Below, one piece after another: positions 6,310 through 13,969 of a DNA stretch of 19,855 nt. Made by a program: the position numbers and the translations under genes. Below the pieces are notes generated by a model. It was not told where the DNA came from. It saw only the letters and a list, made by a program, of their open reading frames with translations, and made no database searches. The stretch is from Sedimentisphaerales bacterium (GTDB lineage: Bacteria; Planctomycetota; Phycisphaerae; Sedimentisphaerales; Anaerobacaceae): the NCBI GenBank assembly GCA_016933985.1, contig JAFGTU010000507.1, forward strand, positions 1 to 19,855, written 5' to 3'. How positions within the stretch are numbered: position 1 is the stretch's first letter; every line of letters begins with the position of its first letter.

Positions 6310-7128
6310 ATGAGAAAGTTAATAATTTGCACTATGTTGGCAGCCGGCCTGGCGGGCGGGGCCTTGCGGGCCGATACTCTCCAGCTCGAAGGCTCCACTA
6401 CGGTCGGGCCGATAGCCGATGCCTTTGCCGAGTATTTCAAGAGCATTTATCCCGACCTGCAGATCACCGTGAAGAAGACCGGCAGCGGGGACGGCGCAGC
6501 GGCTTTGGTGGACGCGCGATGCGATATCGCGAACATGAGCCGGTTTATGAAAGAGAAAGAATTCAAGGATGCGGTCGCAAAGAACATCTTTCCGGTCGCT
6601 CACGTTGTCGCGATGGACGGGGTATGCGTGATTGTACACCCGTCTAATCCCGTAAAGGCCCTGACCACGGCGCAGGTGCGGGATATCTACATGGGCAAGA
6701 TCAAGAACTGGAAGGAGCTGGGCGGACCCGATATGCCGATTGTGCCGATCAGCCGGGATACTTCCTCGGGCACATACGAGACGTTTCATGAGCTGGTTAT
6801 GGCCAAGCAGGAGATGGCGGCGAACATCGAGTACGTAAACGCCAATCCGCAGGCGCACGCCCGCGTCAAGGGCACGCCCGGCGCCATAGGATACGTCGGA
6901 CTCGGGTTTGTCGATACCAGCGTCAAGGCTCTGGAAATGGACAAGGTAAAACCGAGCAGGAAAACGATTGCGACCGGCACGTATCCGGTATCGCGTCCGC
7001 TGTATATGTTCACGGCGGGATATCCTAAGCTGGGCTCGATGACACACAGATTCGTGACGTTCCACTATACCGAGAAAGGCCAGGAGCTTATCGAAGCCAA
7101 GGGATTCGTTCCACTAACCAATTACTGA
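6310..7128 (+). CDS. pstS: Periplasmic phosphate-binding protein PstS (copy 1)
   Basis: The 272-residue product is a PBP-like-2 phosphate receptor delivering phosphate to the PstCA permease. It has a cleavable signal peptide (residues 1-21, 'LRA|DT') with no lipobox cysteine, so it should be soluble in the periplasm. Phosphate-contact motifs are present: 'GSTTV' (28-32), 'GSGDGAAAL' (58-66), 'DIANMSR' (72-78) and 'SRDTSSGTYETF' (148-159). AAGGAG precedes the ATG at good spacing. It is the first gene of a seven-gene operon and lies directly behind the best Pho promoter. It differs clearly from the two lipoprotein PstS copies downstream. Confidence 0.94.
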   Translation: MRKLIICTMLAAGLAGGALRADTLQLEGSTTVGPIADAFAEYFKSIYPDLQITVKKTGSGDGAAALVDARCDIANMSRFMKEKEFKDAVAKNIFPVAHVVAMDGVCVIVHPSNPVKALTTAQVRDIYMGKIKNWKELGGPDMPIVPISRDTSSGTYETFHELVMAKQEMAANIEYVNANPQAHARVKGTPGAIGYVGLGFVDTSVKALEMDKVKPSRKTIATGTYPVSRPLYMFTAGYPKLGSMTHRFVTFHYTEKGQELIEAKGFVPLTNY

Positions 7129-7188
7129 TGAATCAAGAGAACTCAACTCCTCCTAAAACGGTTTTGTTATACCAGAGGGATCTCAACG

Positions 7189-8163
7189 ATGGATAAAGGT
7201 AATTCAACGTTGACGTTGAAGCGAACGGCCGGCACATTCCGGCCGCTCGCTTTAACACCGAGCGAAGACCTCAAGGGGTATATCCTTGCGCATTTGGGTC
7301 GGGCCGTGCTCTTTCTGATAGCGTGCACGTCGGTTATCGCAATTTTTCTTATTTTTCTTTTCGTTATTCGCGAGTCGGTCGGCTTCCTTCAAACGGAGAG
7401 CCTGTGGGGCTATTTGAGCAAGACCGGCTGGTACCCCCAGGCGGAGCCGGCGAAATTCGGCTCTGTGGCAATCATCGCCGGGTCACTCTACGTGACGGCG
7501 GCTTCGCTTGCTTTCGCGGTGCCGATAGGCATTCTCGCCGCCGCTTTTTTGAGCGACATCGTCTCGTTCAGGATCCGGGCGGTTGTCAAGCCAGTGATTG
7601 AGCTGCTCGCGGCAATACCATCCGTTGCCTATGGTTTCTTTGCCGTGCTTATTCTTGCGCCGTTTTTGCAAAAGAAGTTCGGTTTTCCCACGGGCACTAA
7701 CGCGCTTAACGCATCCATTATATTGGCCGTTATGGCGCTGCCGACCATTATAAGCGTCGCCGAGGACTCTATTTCTGCGCTGGGCCGCGAATTAAGGGAG
7801 GCCTCCTATAGTCTCGGGGCCACAAGAATGGAGACTATGTTTAAGGTGGTCATCCCCGCGGCCCACAGTGGAATCATAGCGGCGGTGGTGCTCGGGATGA
7901 TGCGGGCCATCGGCGAAACGATGGTGGTCTGGATGGCTTCGGGCAATGCCGCCCAGATACCGCATCCGTGGTGGGATATCTCCCAATCGGTGCGGACGAT
8001 GACGGCCACTATCGCCGGAGAAATGGGCGAAACGCCCAAGGATACGTCGCATTACTACGCACTGTTTATGATGGGCGTGCTGCTGCTCGTATTGACTTTT
8101 TCTTTGAATATCGTCAGCGAGTACTTTCTCAGCCGCGCGAAGAAAGCCACGGGGAGAGCTTGA
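7189..8163 (+). CDS. pstC: Phosphate ABC transporter permease PstC (copy 1)
   Basis: The 324-residue inner-membrane protein has six predicted helices. An N-terminal cytoplasmic stretch of about 40 residues precedes TM1 ('LFLIACTSVIAIFLIFLFV'). The MetI-like domain carries 'LLAAIPSVAYGFFAV', the EAA coupling loop 'EASYSLGATRMETM' and the PstC hallmark 'MMRAIGETMVVWMASGNA'. All key positions look canonical. It is 60 nt after pstS1 and 1 nt before pstA1, with an AGAGGGA ribosome site. It pairs with PstA1 to form the channel driven by PstB1. Confidence 0.94.
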   Translation: MDKGNSTLTLKRTAGTFRPLALTPSEDLKGYILAHLGRAVLFLIACTSVIAIFLIFLFVIRESVGFLQTESLWGYLSKTGWYPQAEPAKFGSVAIIAGSLYVTAASLAFAVPIGILAAAFLSDIVSFRIRAVVKPVIELLAAIPSVAYGFFAVLILAPFLQKKFGFPTGTNALNASIILAVMALPTIISVAEDSISALGRELREASYSLGATRMETMFKVVIPAAHSGIIAAVVLGMMRAIGETMVVWMASGNAAQIPHPWWDISQSVRTMTATIAGEMGETPKDTSHYYALFMMGVLLLVLTFSLNIVSEYFLSRAKKATGRA

Positions 8164-8164
8164 A

Positions 8165-9790
8165 ATGAAACTGGCCGGACGAATGATTCTGGACAAGACC
8201 TTCACGACCCTGACGGCTCTGTCGGTGTTGCTGCTATCGGTGATACTGCTGGTTGTTCTCGGCCCGATGATTTATCGAGGCTCCGGCGCAGTGATCTTCC
8301 GAGGGACCGTGGAGTTTCGCAAGATGCAGATGGGGCTTTTCGAGCGAGGCGACGCCGAGGCCCTCGATGCCGAAATCGCTCAAGCCCAGGAAGTGCGGGA
8401 TGCCGTCTATCGGCAAATAGACGAGTTCAGGCAAGGCATCGATACTGAGGAACTCAATGAGAAGGCGCGGAAAATACACCGCGAGTTTGGCGGCGAGCTG
8501 CGCAGTAACGGCATTACAGGGGACGAATACAGCGAGCTGCGCAGCCTGACGAAAGACATTCGCGACAAACTTGAGGAGGCATCCGAAAGCCAGGACAAGG
8601 CGCTCATCAGGCGAAACATCGAGGACGTACTCGAACACCAGGATGACGACCGGCTGAAAGGCACCCTGGCGGCCGGCTTCTTCCCGCTGGCAGCCAACTT
8701 CAGCAAGGCGGTTGAAAACGCCGATCTGGCTAAGCTCAGTCAATACACCGAGGCGATAGAGCAAGTGGAAGATATCCTGCGGCAATTGTTCGGCCCAAAG
8801 CCCGGCGAGCCGACTCCGGCCCTGGCTCGGATGCGCTACGGGGCTACAAGATGTGACCAGGCACAAATACTGCTGGGCAAGCTGCTCTGGATTGAGAAAT
8901 GGGTTCAAACTGAGCCTGGCAAGCCCCTCGAAAAAATCAAAACCCCCCGCTCTGAGCAGTTCGCCGGAACCCCGCTCGAATCGCTGCCCGGCTTCGTTGA
9001 GAAGAATTTGGCGAAGATGCTAAGGCCGCGTCTGACGTTCTATTGGCAGTATTTCATCGACGACAGCTATAACAGTCATTACTTCGGCGGGGTCGGACCT
9101 GAGATACTGGGAACACTGCTGATCACGGTTCTTGGGATGCTGTTTGCGATTCCTCTCGGGCTTGTCTCGGCTGCATATCTGGTCGAGTGTGCATCGGATA
9201 ATCTCGCCGTGAAGATCATCAGGATGTGCATAAATTCGCTGGCTGGCGTTCCGAGTATTGTCTTCGGGCTCTTCGGGCTGGCGTTTTTCGTACTGTACCT
9301 TCTCCCGACATTCGGGCTGCCGTCCCAGGGTTGTATCCTGGCGGCATCGTTGACGCTGGCGATACTGACGCTGCCTGTGATGATTCGGGCAAGCGAGGAG
9401 GCGATTCGTTCTGTGCCGCAGACATATAAGGAGGCCTCACTTGCACTAGGGGCGAGCAGATTTCGGACGTTCGTAACGGTGACGCTGCCGGCGGCTTTGC
9501 CCGGTATATTGACCGGGATAATCCTGAGCCTGAGCCGAATCGCAGGAGAAACGGCCCCGATACTTTTCACCGGAGCGGTCGCTCTCGGGCCCGTGCCCAA
9601 ATCGGTATTCCAGCCGACACGGACGCTGTCTTATGGAAGCTACGACATGGCCGTGGGCGACAGGGTCGCAATGATGGTTCCTCATAATCAGTATGGAATG
9701 GTCGTCACGCTGGTCGTGTTGATTCTCCTGCTGAACGGTATGGCAATAATGCTCCGAGGAAGAGTTTTCAAGAAGCTGCAAGGACGATGA
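8165..9790 (+). CDS. pstA: Phosphate ABC transporter permease PstA with large extracytoplasmic insert (copy 1)
   Basis: At 541 residues it is nearly twice the usual PstA length (about 280-300). TM1 (about 16-36) is followed by about 250 residues before the permease core, against about 30 in PstA2 of this window. The insert (about 45-285) is charged and largely helical, with heptad-like stretches such as 'EALDAEIAQAQEVRDAVYRQ', and no membrane segment. Given the basic N-terminus, it should lie outside the cytoplasm. The core is canonical: 'GTLLITVLG', 'LAGVPSIVFGLFGL', EAA loop 'EASLALGASRFRT' and 'SRIAGETAPILFTGA'. The insert could touch PstS or the envelope; this is inferred. Confidence 0.92.
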   Translation: MKLAGRMILDKTFTTLTALSVLLLSVILLVVLGPMIYRGSGAVIFRGTVEFRKMQMGLFERGDAEALDAEIAQAQEVRDAVYRQIDEFRQGIDTEELNEKARKIHREFGGELRSNGITGDEYSELRSLTKDIRDKLEEASESQDKALIRRNIEDVLEHQDDDRLKGTLAAGFFPLAANFSKAVENADLAKLSQYTEAIEQVEDILRQLFGPKPGEPTPALARMRYGATRCDQAQILLGKLLWIEKWVQTEPGKPLEKIKTPRSEQFAGTPLESLPGFVEKNLAKMLRPRLTFYWQYFIDDSYNSHYFGGVGPEILGTLLITVLGMLFAIPLGLVSAAYLVECASDNLAVKIIRMCINSLAGVPSIVFGLFGLAFFVLYLLPTFGLPSQGCILAASLTLAILTLPVMIRASEEAIRSVPQTYKEASLALGASRFRTFVTVTLPAALPGILTGIILSLSRIAGETAPILFTGAVALGPVPKSVFQPTRTLSYGSYDMAVGDRVAMMVPHNQYGMVVTLVVLILLLNGMAIMLRGRVFKKLQGR

Positions 9791-9836
9791 TACCAGAAGT
9801 GGAGAAAAGAAGGTCCCGGATATGCAGGAGAATGAA

Positions 9837-10706
9837 ATGACACCATATTCAGCCACACAACAAGGCGCCGAGCAGCTCACATCGCTGCCTCGAATAATAG
9901 CGAGGCGGCAGGAGCAGGCCGGCGCGCACGACAAGACACCGAGGCCAAGGCCCCAAGCGATTGTCAATAGCGAGGGTTTCAGCCTGTATTACGGCGACAA
10001 AGCGGGCGTCAAAGACATAACTATGGATATATACCCCCGAAGCGTCACGGCCATAATAGGACCCAGCGGGTGCGGCAAGAGCACGTTCCTGCGGAGCATA
10101 AACCGGATGAACGATCTGATCCCGCACGTACGGGCGGAAGGCAGGCTTGCAGTGAACGGCCAGGATGTATATGATAAACGAGTCAATCTGGTTAATCTTC
10201 GCCAAGAGGTTGGAATGGTCTTCCAGAAGCCGAATCCGTTCCCAAAGAGCATCTTCGACAACGTCGCTTACGGACCGAAGCTCCAGGGAGTGAAGAACAA
10301 ATCGGAGCTTCAGCAGATTGTCGAAGAGAGCCTCAAGGCCGCGGTGCTCTGGGAGGAAGTCCGCGACGACCTGAAGAAATCCGCTCTGGCGTTCTCCGGC
10401 GGCCAGCAGCAGCGGCTGTGCATCGCCCGCGCACTGGCGACAAAGCCGCAGATACTTCTTATGGATGAGCCTTGCTCGGCCCTCGACCCCGTCGCAACGG
10501 GGCGAATCGAAGACCTTATCGGGCAGCTCAAGGCCAAATATACAATCGTAATCGTTACTCACAATATGCAGCAGGCCGCGAGGGTCAGCGACATGGCCGC
10601 ATTCTTCTGCCTCGGAGAGCTTATAGAATACGACACAACATCGAAGATCTTCAGCAACCCAAGCAAAAAAGCAACCGAAGACTATGTTACAGGGAGATTT
10701 GGATAA
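9837..10706 (+). CDS. pstB: Phosphate ABC transporter ATPase PstB (copy 1, canonical)
   Basis: The 289-residue product energises uptake through PstC1/PstA1, probably as a homodimer. All ATPase motifs are intact: Walker A G75-S82 ('GPSGCGKS'), Q-loop Q130 in 'VFQKPNPFP', signature 'FSGGQQQR' (186-193), Walker B D210-E211 in 'LLMDEPCSALD' and switch H242 in 'VTHNMQQ'. About 42 polar residues precede the ABC core. ATG 9837 follows AGGAG by 6 nt; ATG 9822, five codons earlier, has AAGG 8 nt upstream and is an equally possible start. It is the reference copy for judging the degenerate PstB2 and PstB3. Confidence 0.94.
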   Translation: MTPYSATQQGAEQLTSLPRIIARRQEQAGAHDKTPRPRPQAIVNSEGFSLYYGDKAGVKDITMDIYPRSVTAIIGPSGCGKSTFLRSINRMNDLIPHVRAEGRLAVNGQDVYDKRVNLVNLRQEVGMVFQKPNPFPKSIFDNVAYGPKLQGVKNKSELQQIVEESLKAAVLWEEVRDDLKKSALAFSGGQQQRLCIARALATKPQILLMDEPCSALDPVATGRIEDLIGQLKAKYTIVIVTHNMQQAARVSDMAAFFCLGELIEYDTTSKIFSNPSKKATEDYVTGRFG

Positions 10707-11074
10707 TGACTGAGTTAAGTACGAACAAGATCTGGAAAATCAGGACCATCAAGAACTATCCCGAGGCAACCAATCATCTGTTGGTCGGCAGAGTGCTCGA
10801 TATAAACGACTCATACGTCCGGCTGCACTGTCGCAGCTATCACTACAAGGGGGTGGTCAATTCGCCCGACGACATCGAGATCGGCAATACGATGGTTCGA
10901 GTGGTGCCGTGGAGCCGGATCGAAATCATTAACGAGCTGCCCGACGGATTCGATTATGTCAGAAGCAGGCTGATCGCGGACAAGGTGGGACAGGTGCTCT
11001 TCCAAGACGGCAAACACGCCTTCCCGGTAGGCTCCACTCACCCAACATGCGACAAATGTGAAGTTAAATACTGA
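10706..11074 (+). CDS. Uncharacterised 122-aa protein inside the pst operon
   Basis: The ATG overlaps the pstB1 stop by one base (TAATG), and the phoU1 start follows 19 nt after the stop, so this is an operon member under the Pho promoter. The product is soluble, with no signal or membrane segment. Residues 25-80 look like alternating beta strands ('LLVGRVLDINDSYVRLHC', 'TMVRVVPWSRIEII'), compatible with a small barrel of SH3/Sm-like type. The C-terminus ends with a CxxC pair ('PTCDKCEVKY') that could bind metal or respond to redox. I do not recognise a family. A role in Pst-PhoU signalling or in regulation is suggested only by position. Confidence 0.75.
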   Translation: MTELSTNKIWKIRTIKNYPEATNHLLVGRVLDINDSYVRLHCRSYHYKGVVNSPDDIEIGNTMVRVVPWSRIEIINELPDGFDYVRSRLIADKVGQVLFQDGKHAFPVGSTHPTCDKCEVKY

Positions 11075-11093
11075 CAACGCCGGAGACAAAACG

Positions 11094-11774
11094 ATGGCTG
11101 CACACTTACAGCGAGAGATAGAGAATTTGAAGAAGGAAATCCTGACCATCGGGGCGATGGCGGAGCAAAGCGTCCGACAAGCCACCCAGGCAATCGAAGA
11201 CAGAGACGAGTATCTGGCCAAAGCCGTGATCGAAAAGGACGTCAACCTCGACCATAAGGAAGTTGAGGTCGAGGAGAGCTGCCTGAAGATACTCGCACTG
11301 CACCAGCCGGTTGCCATCGACCTGCGCTTCATCATAGCGGTACTCAAGATAAATAGCGATCTCGAGCGTGTGGGCGACCTTGCCGTCAACATTGCCGAGC
11401 GTGCGGTGTTTCTTGCGAATCAGCCGGAGGTGAACATCGAATTCGACTTCACCACGATGGCCGCGAAGACCCAGGAGATGCTCAAGAAGAGTCTCGACGC
11501 CCTTGTTAATCTCAACGCGGGCCTTGCCCGCGAGGTCTGTGCCAGCGACGACGAAATTGACGCGATGAACAGGCGAATGTTCCAGATAATCCAGGACGCC
11601 ATAAACGCTTACCCGGACCAGGTTGATGCCTTAATACATCTGCTCTCTGCCTCTCGTCATCTTGAGCGAATCGCCGACCACGCCACAAATATAGCCGAAG
11701 ACGTAATTTACATGATCGAAGGCGAAATCGTCAGACACAGAGCGGAGGAATATCAACCGAAAGTGCGCCGTTAG
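11094..11774 (+). CDS. phoU: Phosphate signalling regulator PhoU (copy 1)
   Basis: The 226-residue all-helical cytoplasmic protein is of standard PhoU length, made of two three-helix repeats. The two metal-site signatures are 'DLERVGDLAVNIAE' in the first repeat and 'HLERIADHATNIAEDVIYM' in the second. It links the Pst transporter to PhoR and restrains kinase signalling when phosphate is plentiful. The ATG at 11094 has GGAG 8 nt upstream and gives the usual 'MAAHLQREIENLKKE' start; an in-frame start 12 codons earlier overlaps the preceding gene. It is followed by pstS2 in the same operon. Confidence 0.93.
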   Translation: MAAHLQREIENLKKEILTIGAMAEQSVRQATQAIEDRDEYLAKAVIEKDVNLDHKEVEVEESCLKILALHQPVAIDLRFIIAVLKINSDLERVGDLAVNIAERAVFLANQPEVNIEFDFTTMAAKTQEMLKKSLDALVNLNAGLAREVCASDDEIDAMNRRMFQIIQDAINAYPDQVDALIHLLSASRHLERIADHATNIAEDVIYMIEGEIVRHRAEEYQPKVRR

Positions 11775-11781
11775 TGAATGA

Positions 11782-11823
11782 ATGTCAGATTCGACCCGAA
11801 ATGTCCGAGAGAGGAGTAACTAT
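11782..11823 (+). repeat. pstS2 leader copy of a duplicated 42-nt segment
   Basis: The 42 nt before pstS2 start ATGTCAGATTCGACCCGAAA, and the 42 nt before pstS3 (12995-13036) start ATGCCAGATTCAACCCGAAA. Here the frame stays open into pstS2 (MSDSTRNV...), whereas the pstS3 copy has a stop after 8 codons. The match shows that the duplication unit began upstream of the pstS reading frame. Confidence 0.6.
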
Positions 11824-12717
11824 ATGAAAAATCTGAACCAGGAAGTAATCAAGTGGATAATCGCCATCGGCATGTCAATGGGATTGCTCGGCTGCAAGGG
11901 TGACAAGGAAGCGTCTCAATCGAATAAGACGGTCATCTCGAACTCAGGGTCGTCCACGATGGTCAATCTTGCTCAGACGTGGGCCGAAGAATATCACAAG
12001 GCGGCTCCTAATGTGATAGTCGAGGTCGGCGGAAGCGGATCGGGGGTGGGTATTTACGACCTTACACAGGGGCGCGTGGATATAGCCAACGCCAGCCGGG
12101 ACATGACAGACTCCGAAAAAGAACAGGCTAAACGGAATACCGGAAAGACCCCTGTGGAATGGACCGTCGGTTACGATGCAATGGCTATATACGTCCATAA
12201 GGACAATCCTGTAGAGGAATTGACCATTGAGCAACTTGCGCAAATTTACGGCGAGGGTGGGACGATTGACAGGTGGCCCCAGCTCGGCGTGAGTATCCGG
12301 GGACCAGACGAAATTGTGAGGGTCAGCCGGCATAATACATCAGGGACTTATGTATTCTTCAGGGAGCACATCCTTGACAAGAAGGACTTCAAGCACGGCT
12401 CCAAAGACATGTCCGGCTGCAAAGACGTCGTCGGGCTTGTCGGCAGGACACCGGGAGCTATCGGTTACAGTGGAATGGGCTTCAAGACCGACGAGGTCAA
12501 GTTCGTAAAGGTCAAGAAGAGCGCCGCTGATAGAGGATACCTCCCGACACTGGAGAACGTCGTGGCCGGAAATTACTCCCTGGGTCGGTCGTTGCATATG
12601 TACACACTCGGCCAGCCAGCGGGCCACGTCAAGGAGTATATCGACTGGATTTTATCTCCCGCCGGACAGGAGATAGTGAAGAAGGAGGGCTATGTTCCCG
12701 TATCAGCAGTCAAGTAG
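11824..12717 (+). CDS. pstS: Lipoprotein phosphate-binding protein PstS (copy 2)
   Basis: The 297-residue product has a lipoprotein signal peptide with lipobox 'GLLGC' (C24), so it should be membrane-anchored, unlike PstS1. Phosphate motifs are 'NSGSSTMVN', 'GGSGSGVG', 'DIANASR' and 'SRHNTSGTY'. GAGGAG lies just before the ATG. A start 14 codons upstream (11782) would put extra residues ahead of the lipobox and is disfavoured, though its sequence is repeated before pstS3. It is closely similar to PstS3 throughout, from 'MKN...QE.IK' to 'SPAGQEIVKK.GY.PV', so the two are recent paralogues. It is the last gene of the first operon. Confidence 0.92.
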   Translation: MKNLNQEVIKWIIAIGMSMGLLGCKGDKEASQSNKTVISNSGSSTMVNLAQTWAEEYHKAAPNVIVEVGGSGSGVGIYDLTQGRVDIANASRDMTDSEKEQAKRNTGKTPVEWTVGYDAMAIYVHKDNPVEELTIEQLAQIYGEGGTIDRWPQLGVSIRGPDEIVRVSRHNTSGTYVFFREHILDKKDFKHGSKDMSGCKDVVGLVGRTPGAIGYSGMGFKTDEVKFVKVKKSAADRGYLPTLENVVAGNYSLGRSLHMYTLGQPAGHVKEYIDWILSPAGQEIVKKEGYVPVSAVK

Positions 12718-12787
12718 GAACAAGCCATCTTTGAGATCCCAAGGGCACAATACAATTAGGCGTGCAGCAGACGCTCAAATGATCGGC

Positions 12788-12804
12788 CGGGGCAAAAAGC
12801 CCCG
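12788..12804 (+). terminator. Weak hairpin after the first pst operon
   Basis: CGGGGC (12788-12793) pairs with GCCCCG (12799-12804) around an AAAAA loop, about 70 nt after the pstS2 stop. No T-run follows, so at best it is a weak or factor-assisted end of the first operon. It lies in the 319-bp gap 12718-13036, whose other recognisable content is the Pho promoter and the duplicated leader. Confidence 0.3.
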
Positions 12805-12885
12805 AGTATGCTCTCGAGCCGGTGAATGAAATTCGTCTCGCCTGCGCCTTCCAGTCTGCATCAGCCTTCCGAGTGCCGCAGATTC

Positions 12886-12939
12886 CTAACAGCCTTCTAA
12901 CGCAATCTTAACATAACACTAATAGACTATTTATATTCT
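12886..12939 (+). promoter_or_regulatory. Pho-type promoter of the second pst operon
   Basis: CTAACA (12886), CTAACG (12897), TTAACA (12908) and CTAATA (12919) lie 11 bp apart. TATTCT at 12934-12939 keeps the 15-bp register. The expected start is near 12946, giving a leader of about 90 nt to pstS3 that includes the short upstream ORF. This makes the second cluster a separate Pho-controlled unit. Confidence 0.77.
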
Positions 12940-12994
12940 GGCAACTGTTGACAGATGCTGCTTTAGTGTTAGCCTAATGAGAGGAAATGAAAAA

Positions 12995-13021
12995 ATGCCA
13001 GATTCAACCCGAAATGTTTGA
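12995..13021 (+). other. Possible 8-codon upstream ORF in pstS3 leader
   Basis: ATG at 12995 begins the short frame MPDSTRNV and then TGA. GAGGA lies 9 nt upstream, so ribosomes could initiate here. It ends 15 nt before the pstS3 ATG, which has its own AGGAG. A second, overlapping frame from ATG 12987 ends at 13040, overlapping the pstS3 start as ATGA. Either could couple translation to pstS3, but the sequence may simply be left over from the pstS duplication. Confidence 0.3.
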
Positions 13022-13036
13022 CACAGGAGAAGACAA

Positions 13037-13942
13037 ATGAAGAATTGGAAGCAGGAACTAATCAAGTGCGTAATGGCCGCCAGCATGGCAGTGAGTTTGT
13101 TCGGCTGCAAGGGCGAGAAGGGGGCGTCCGGGCCACAAAAGGTCGTCATCTCCAACTCCGGGTCGGATACGATGGTCAATTTGGCCCAGATGTGGGCTGA
13201 GGAGTATCAGAAGATCAAGCCGGAAGTGTCGGTTGAGGTGGCCGGCGGCGGATCGGGCGTTGGCATCCGCGACCTCATACAGGGAATAGTCGATATCGCC
13301 AATTGCAGCCGCGACCTGACAGACGCGGAAAAGGAACAGGCCAAGCGGAATACCGGAAAAGAGCCGGTTGAGTGGATTGTCGGTTATGACGCTCTGGCTG
13401 TATATGTGCATAAGAGTAACCCCGTTGAGAGTCTTACGCTTGAGCAGCTTGCCTCAGTTTATGCGGAAGGCGGCCCGGTGGACAAATGGTCTCAATTGAA
13501 CATAGACATGAAGGCGGCGGGCGGCAATGATGAGATTGTCAGGGTCAGCCGGCAGAACAGCTCGGGCACATACTTCTATTTTCGGGAGGTGGTGCTCGGC
13601 AATAAGGACTACAAGCCTGGATCCCGCGATATGTCCGGTTCGAAAGATGTCGTCGAGCTGGTCGGCAAGACCATAGGCGCGATAGGGTACAGCGGAATGG
13701 GCTATGTCACAGACGCGGTGAAGTTTGTGAAACTATCCGCCGGAGAAGGCAAACCCGCTTACGAGCCGTCATTGGAGAACGTGGCGGCGGGGCATTATCC
13801 CCTTGCCAGATCGTTGCTTATGTACACGGACGGCCAGCCGCAAGGCGCTGCAAAGGAATACATTGAGTGGATTCTTTCGCCTGCAGGGCAGGAAATCGTA
13901 AAGAAAGCAGGCTACATCCCCGTTGCAGCGAGCGGCAAGTAG
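13037..13942 (+). CDS. pstS: Lipoprotein phosphate-binding protein PstS (copy 3)
   Basis: The 301-residue product is a membrane-anchored phosphate receptor. Its signal peptide ends in lipobox 'SLFGC' (C24). Binding motifs are 'NSGSDTMVN', 'GGGSGVGI', 'DIANCSR' and 'SRQNSSGTYFYF'. It is a close paralogue of PstS2, which sits immediately upstream at the end of the first operon. It opens the second Pho operon, with AGGAG before the ATG, and probably feeds PstC2/PstA2. The Asp in 'GSDT', where PstS1 and PstS2 have Thr or Ser, changes a residue next to the phosphate-binding loop. Confidence 0.92.
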   Translation: MKNWKQELIKCVMAASMAVSLFGCKGEKGASGPQKVVISNSGSDTMVNLAQMWAEEYQKIKPEVSVEVAGGGSGVGIRDLIQGIVDIANCSRDLTDAEKEQAKRNTGKEPVEWIVGYDALAVYVHKSNPVESLTLEQLASVYAEGGPVDKWSQLNIDMKAAGGNDEIVRVSRQNSSGTYFYFREVVLGNKDYKPGSRDMSGSKDVVELVGKTIGAIGYSGMGYVTDAVKFVKLSAGEGKPAYEPSLENVAAGHYPLARSLLMYTDGQPQGAAKEYIEWILSPAGQEIVKKAGYIPVAASGK

Positions 13943-13969
13943 ATTATCGGCGCAAGAGGAAAAGACGCC

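Noticed and set aside
12948..12953. TTGACA as the -35 of a pstS3 promoter
   Set aside because: No matching -10 is found at 16-18 bp, and it falls downstream of the predicted Pho start near 12946.
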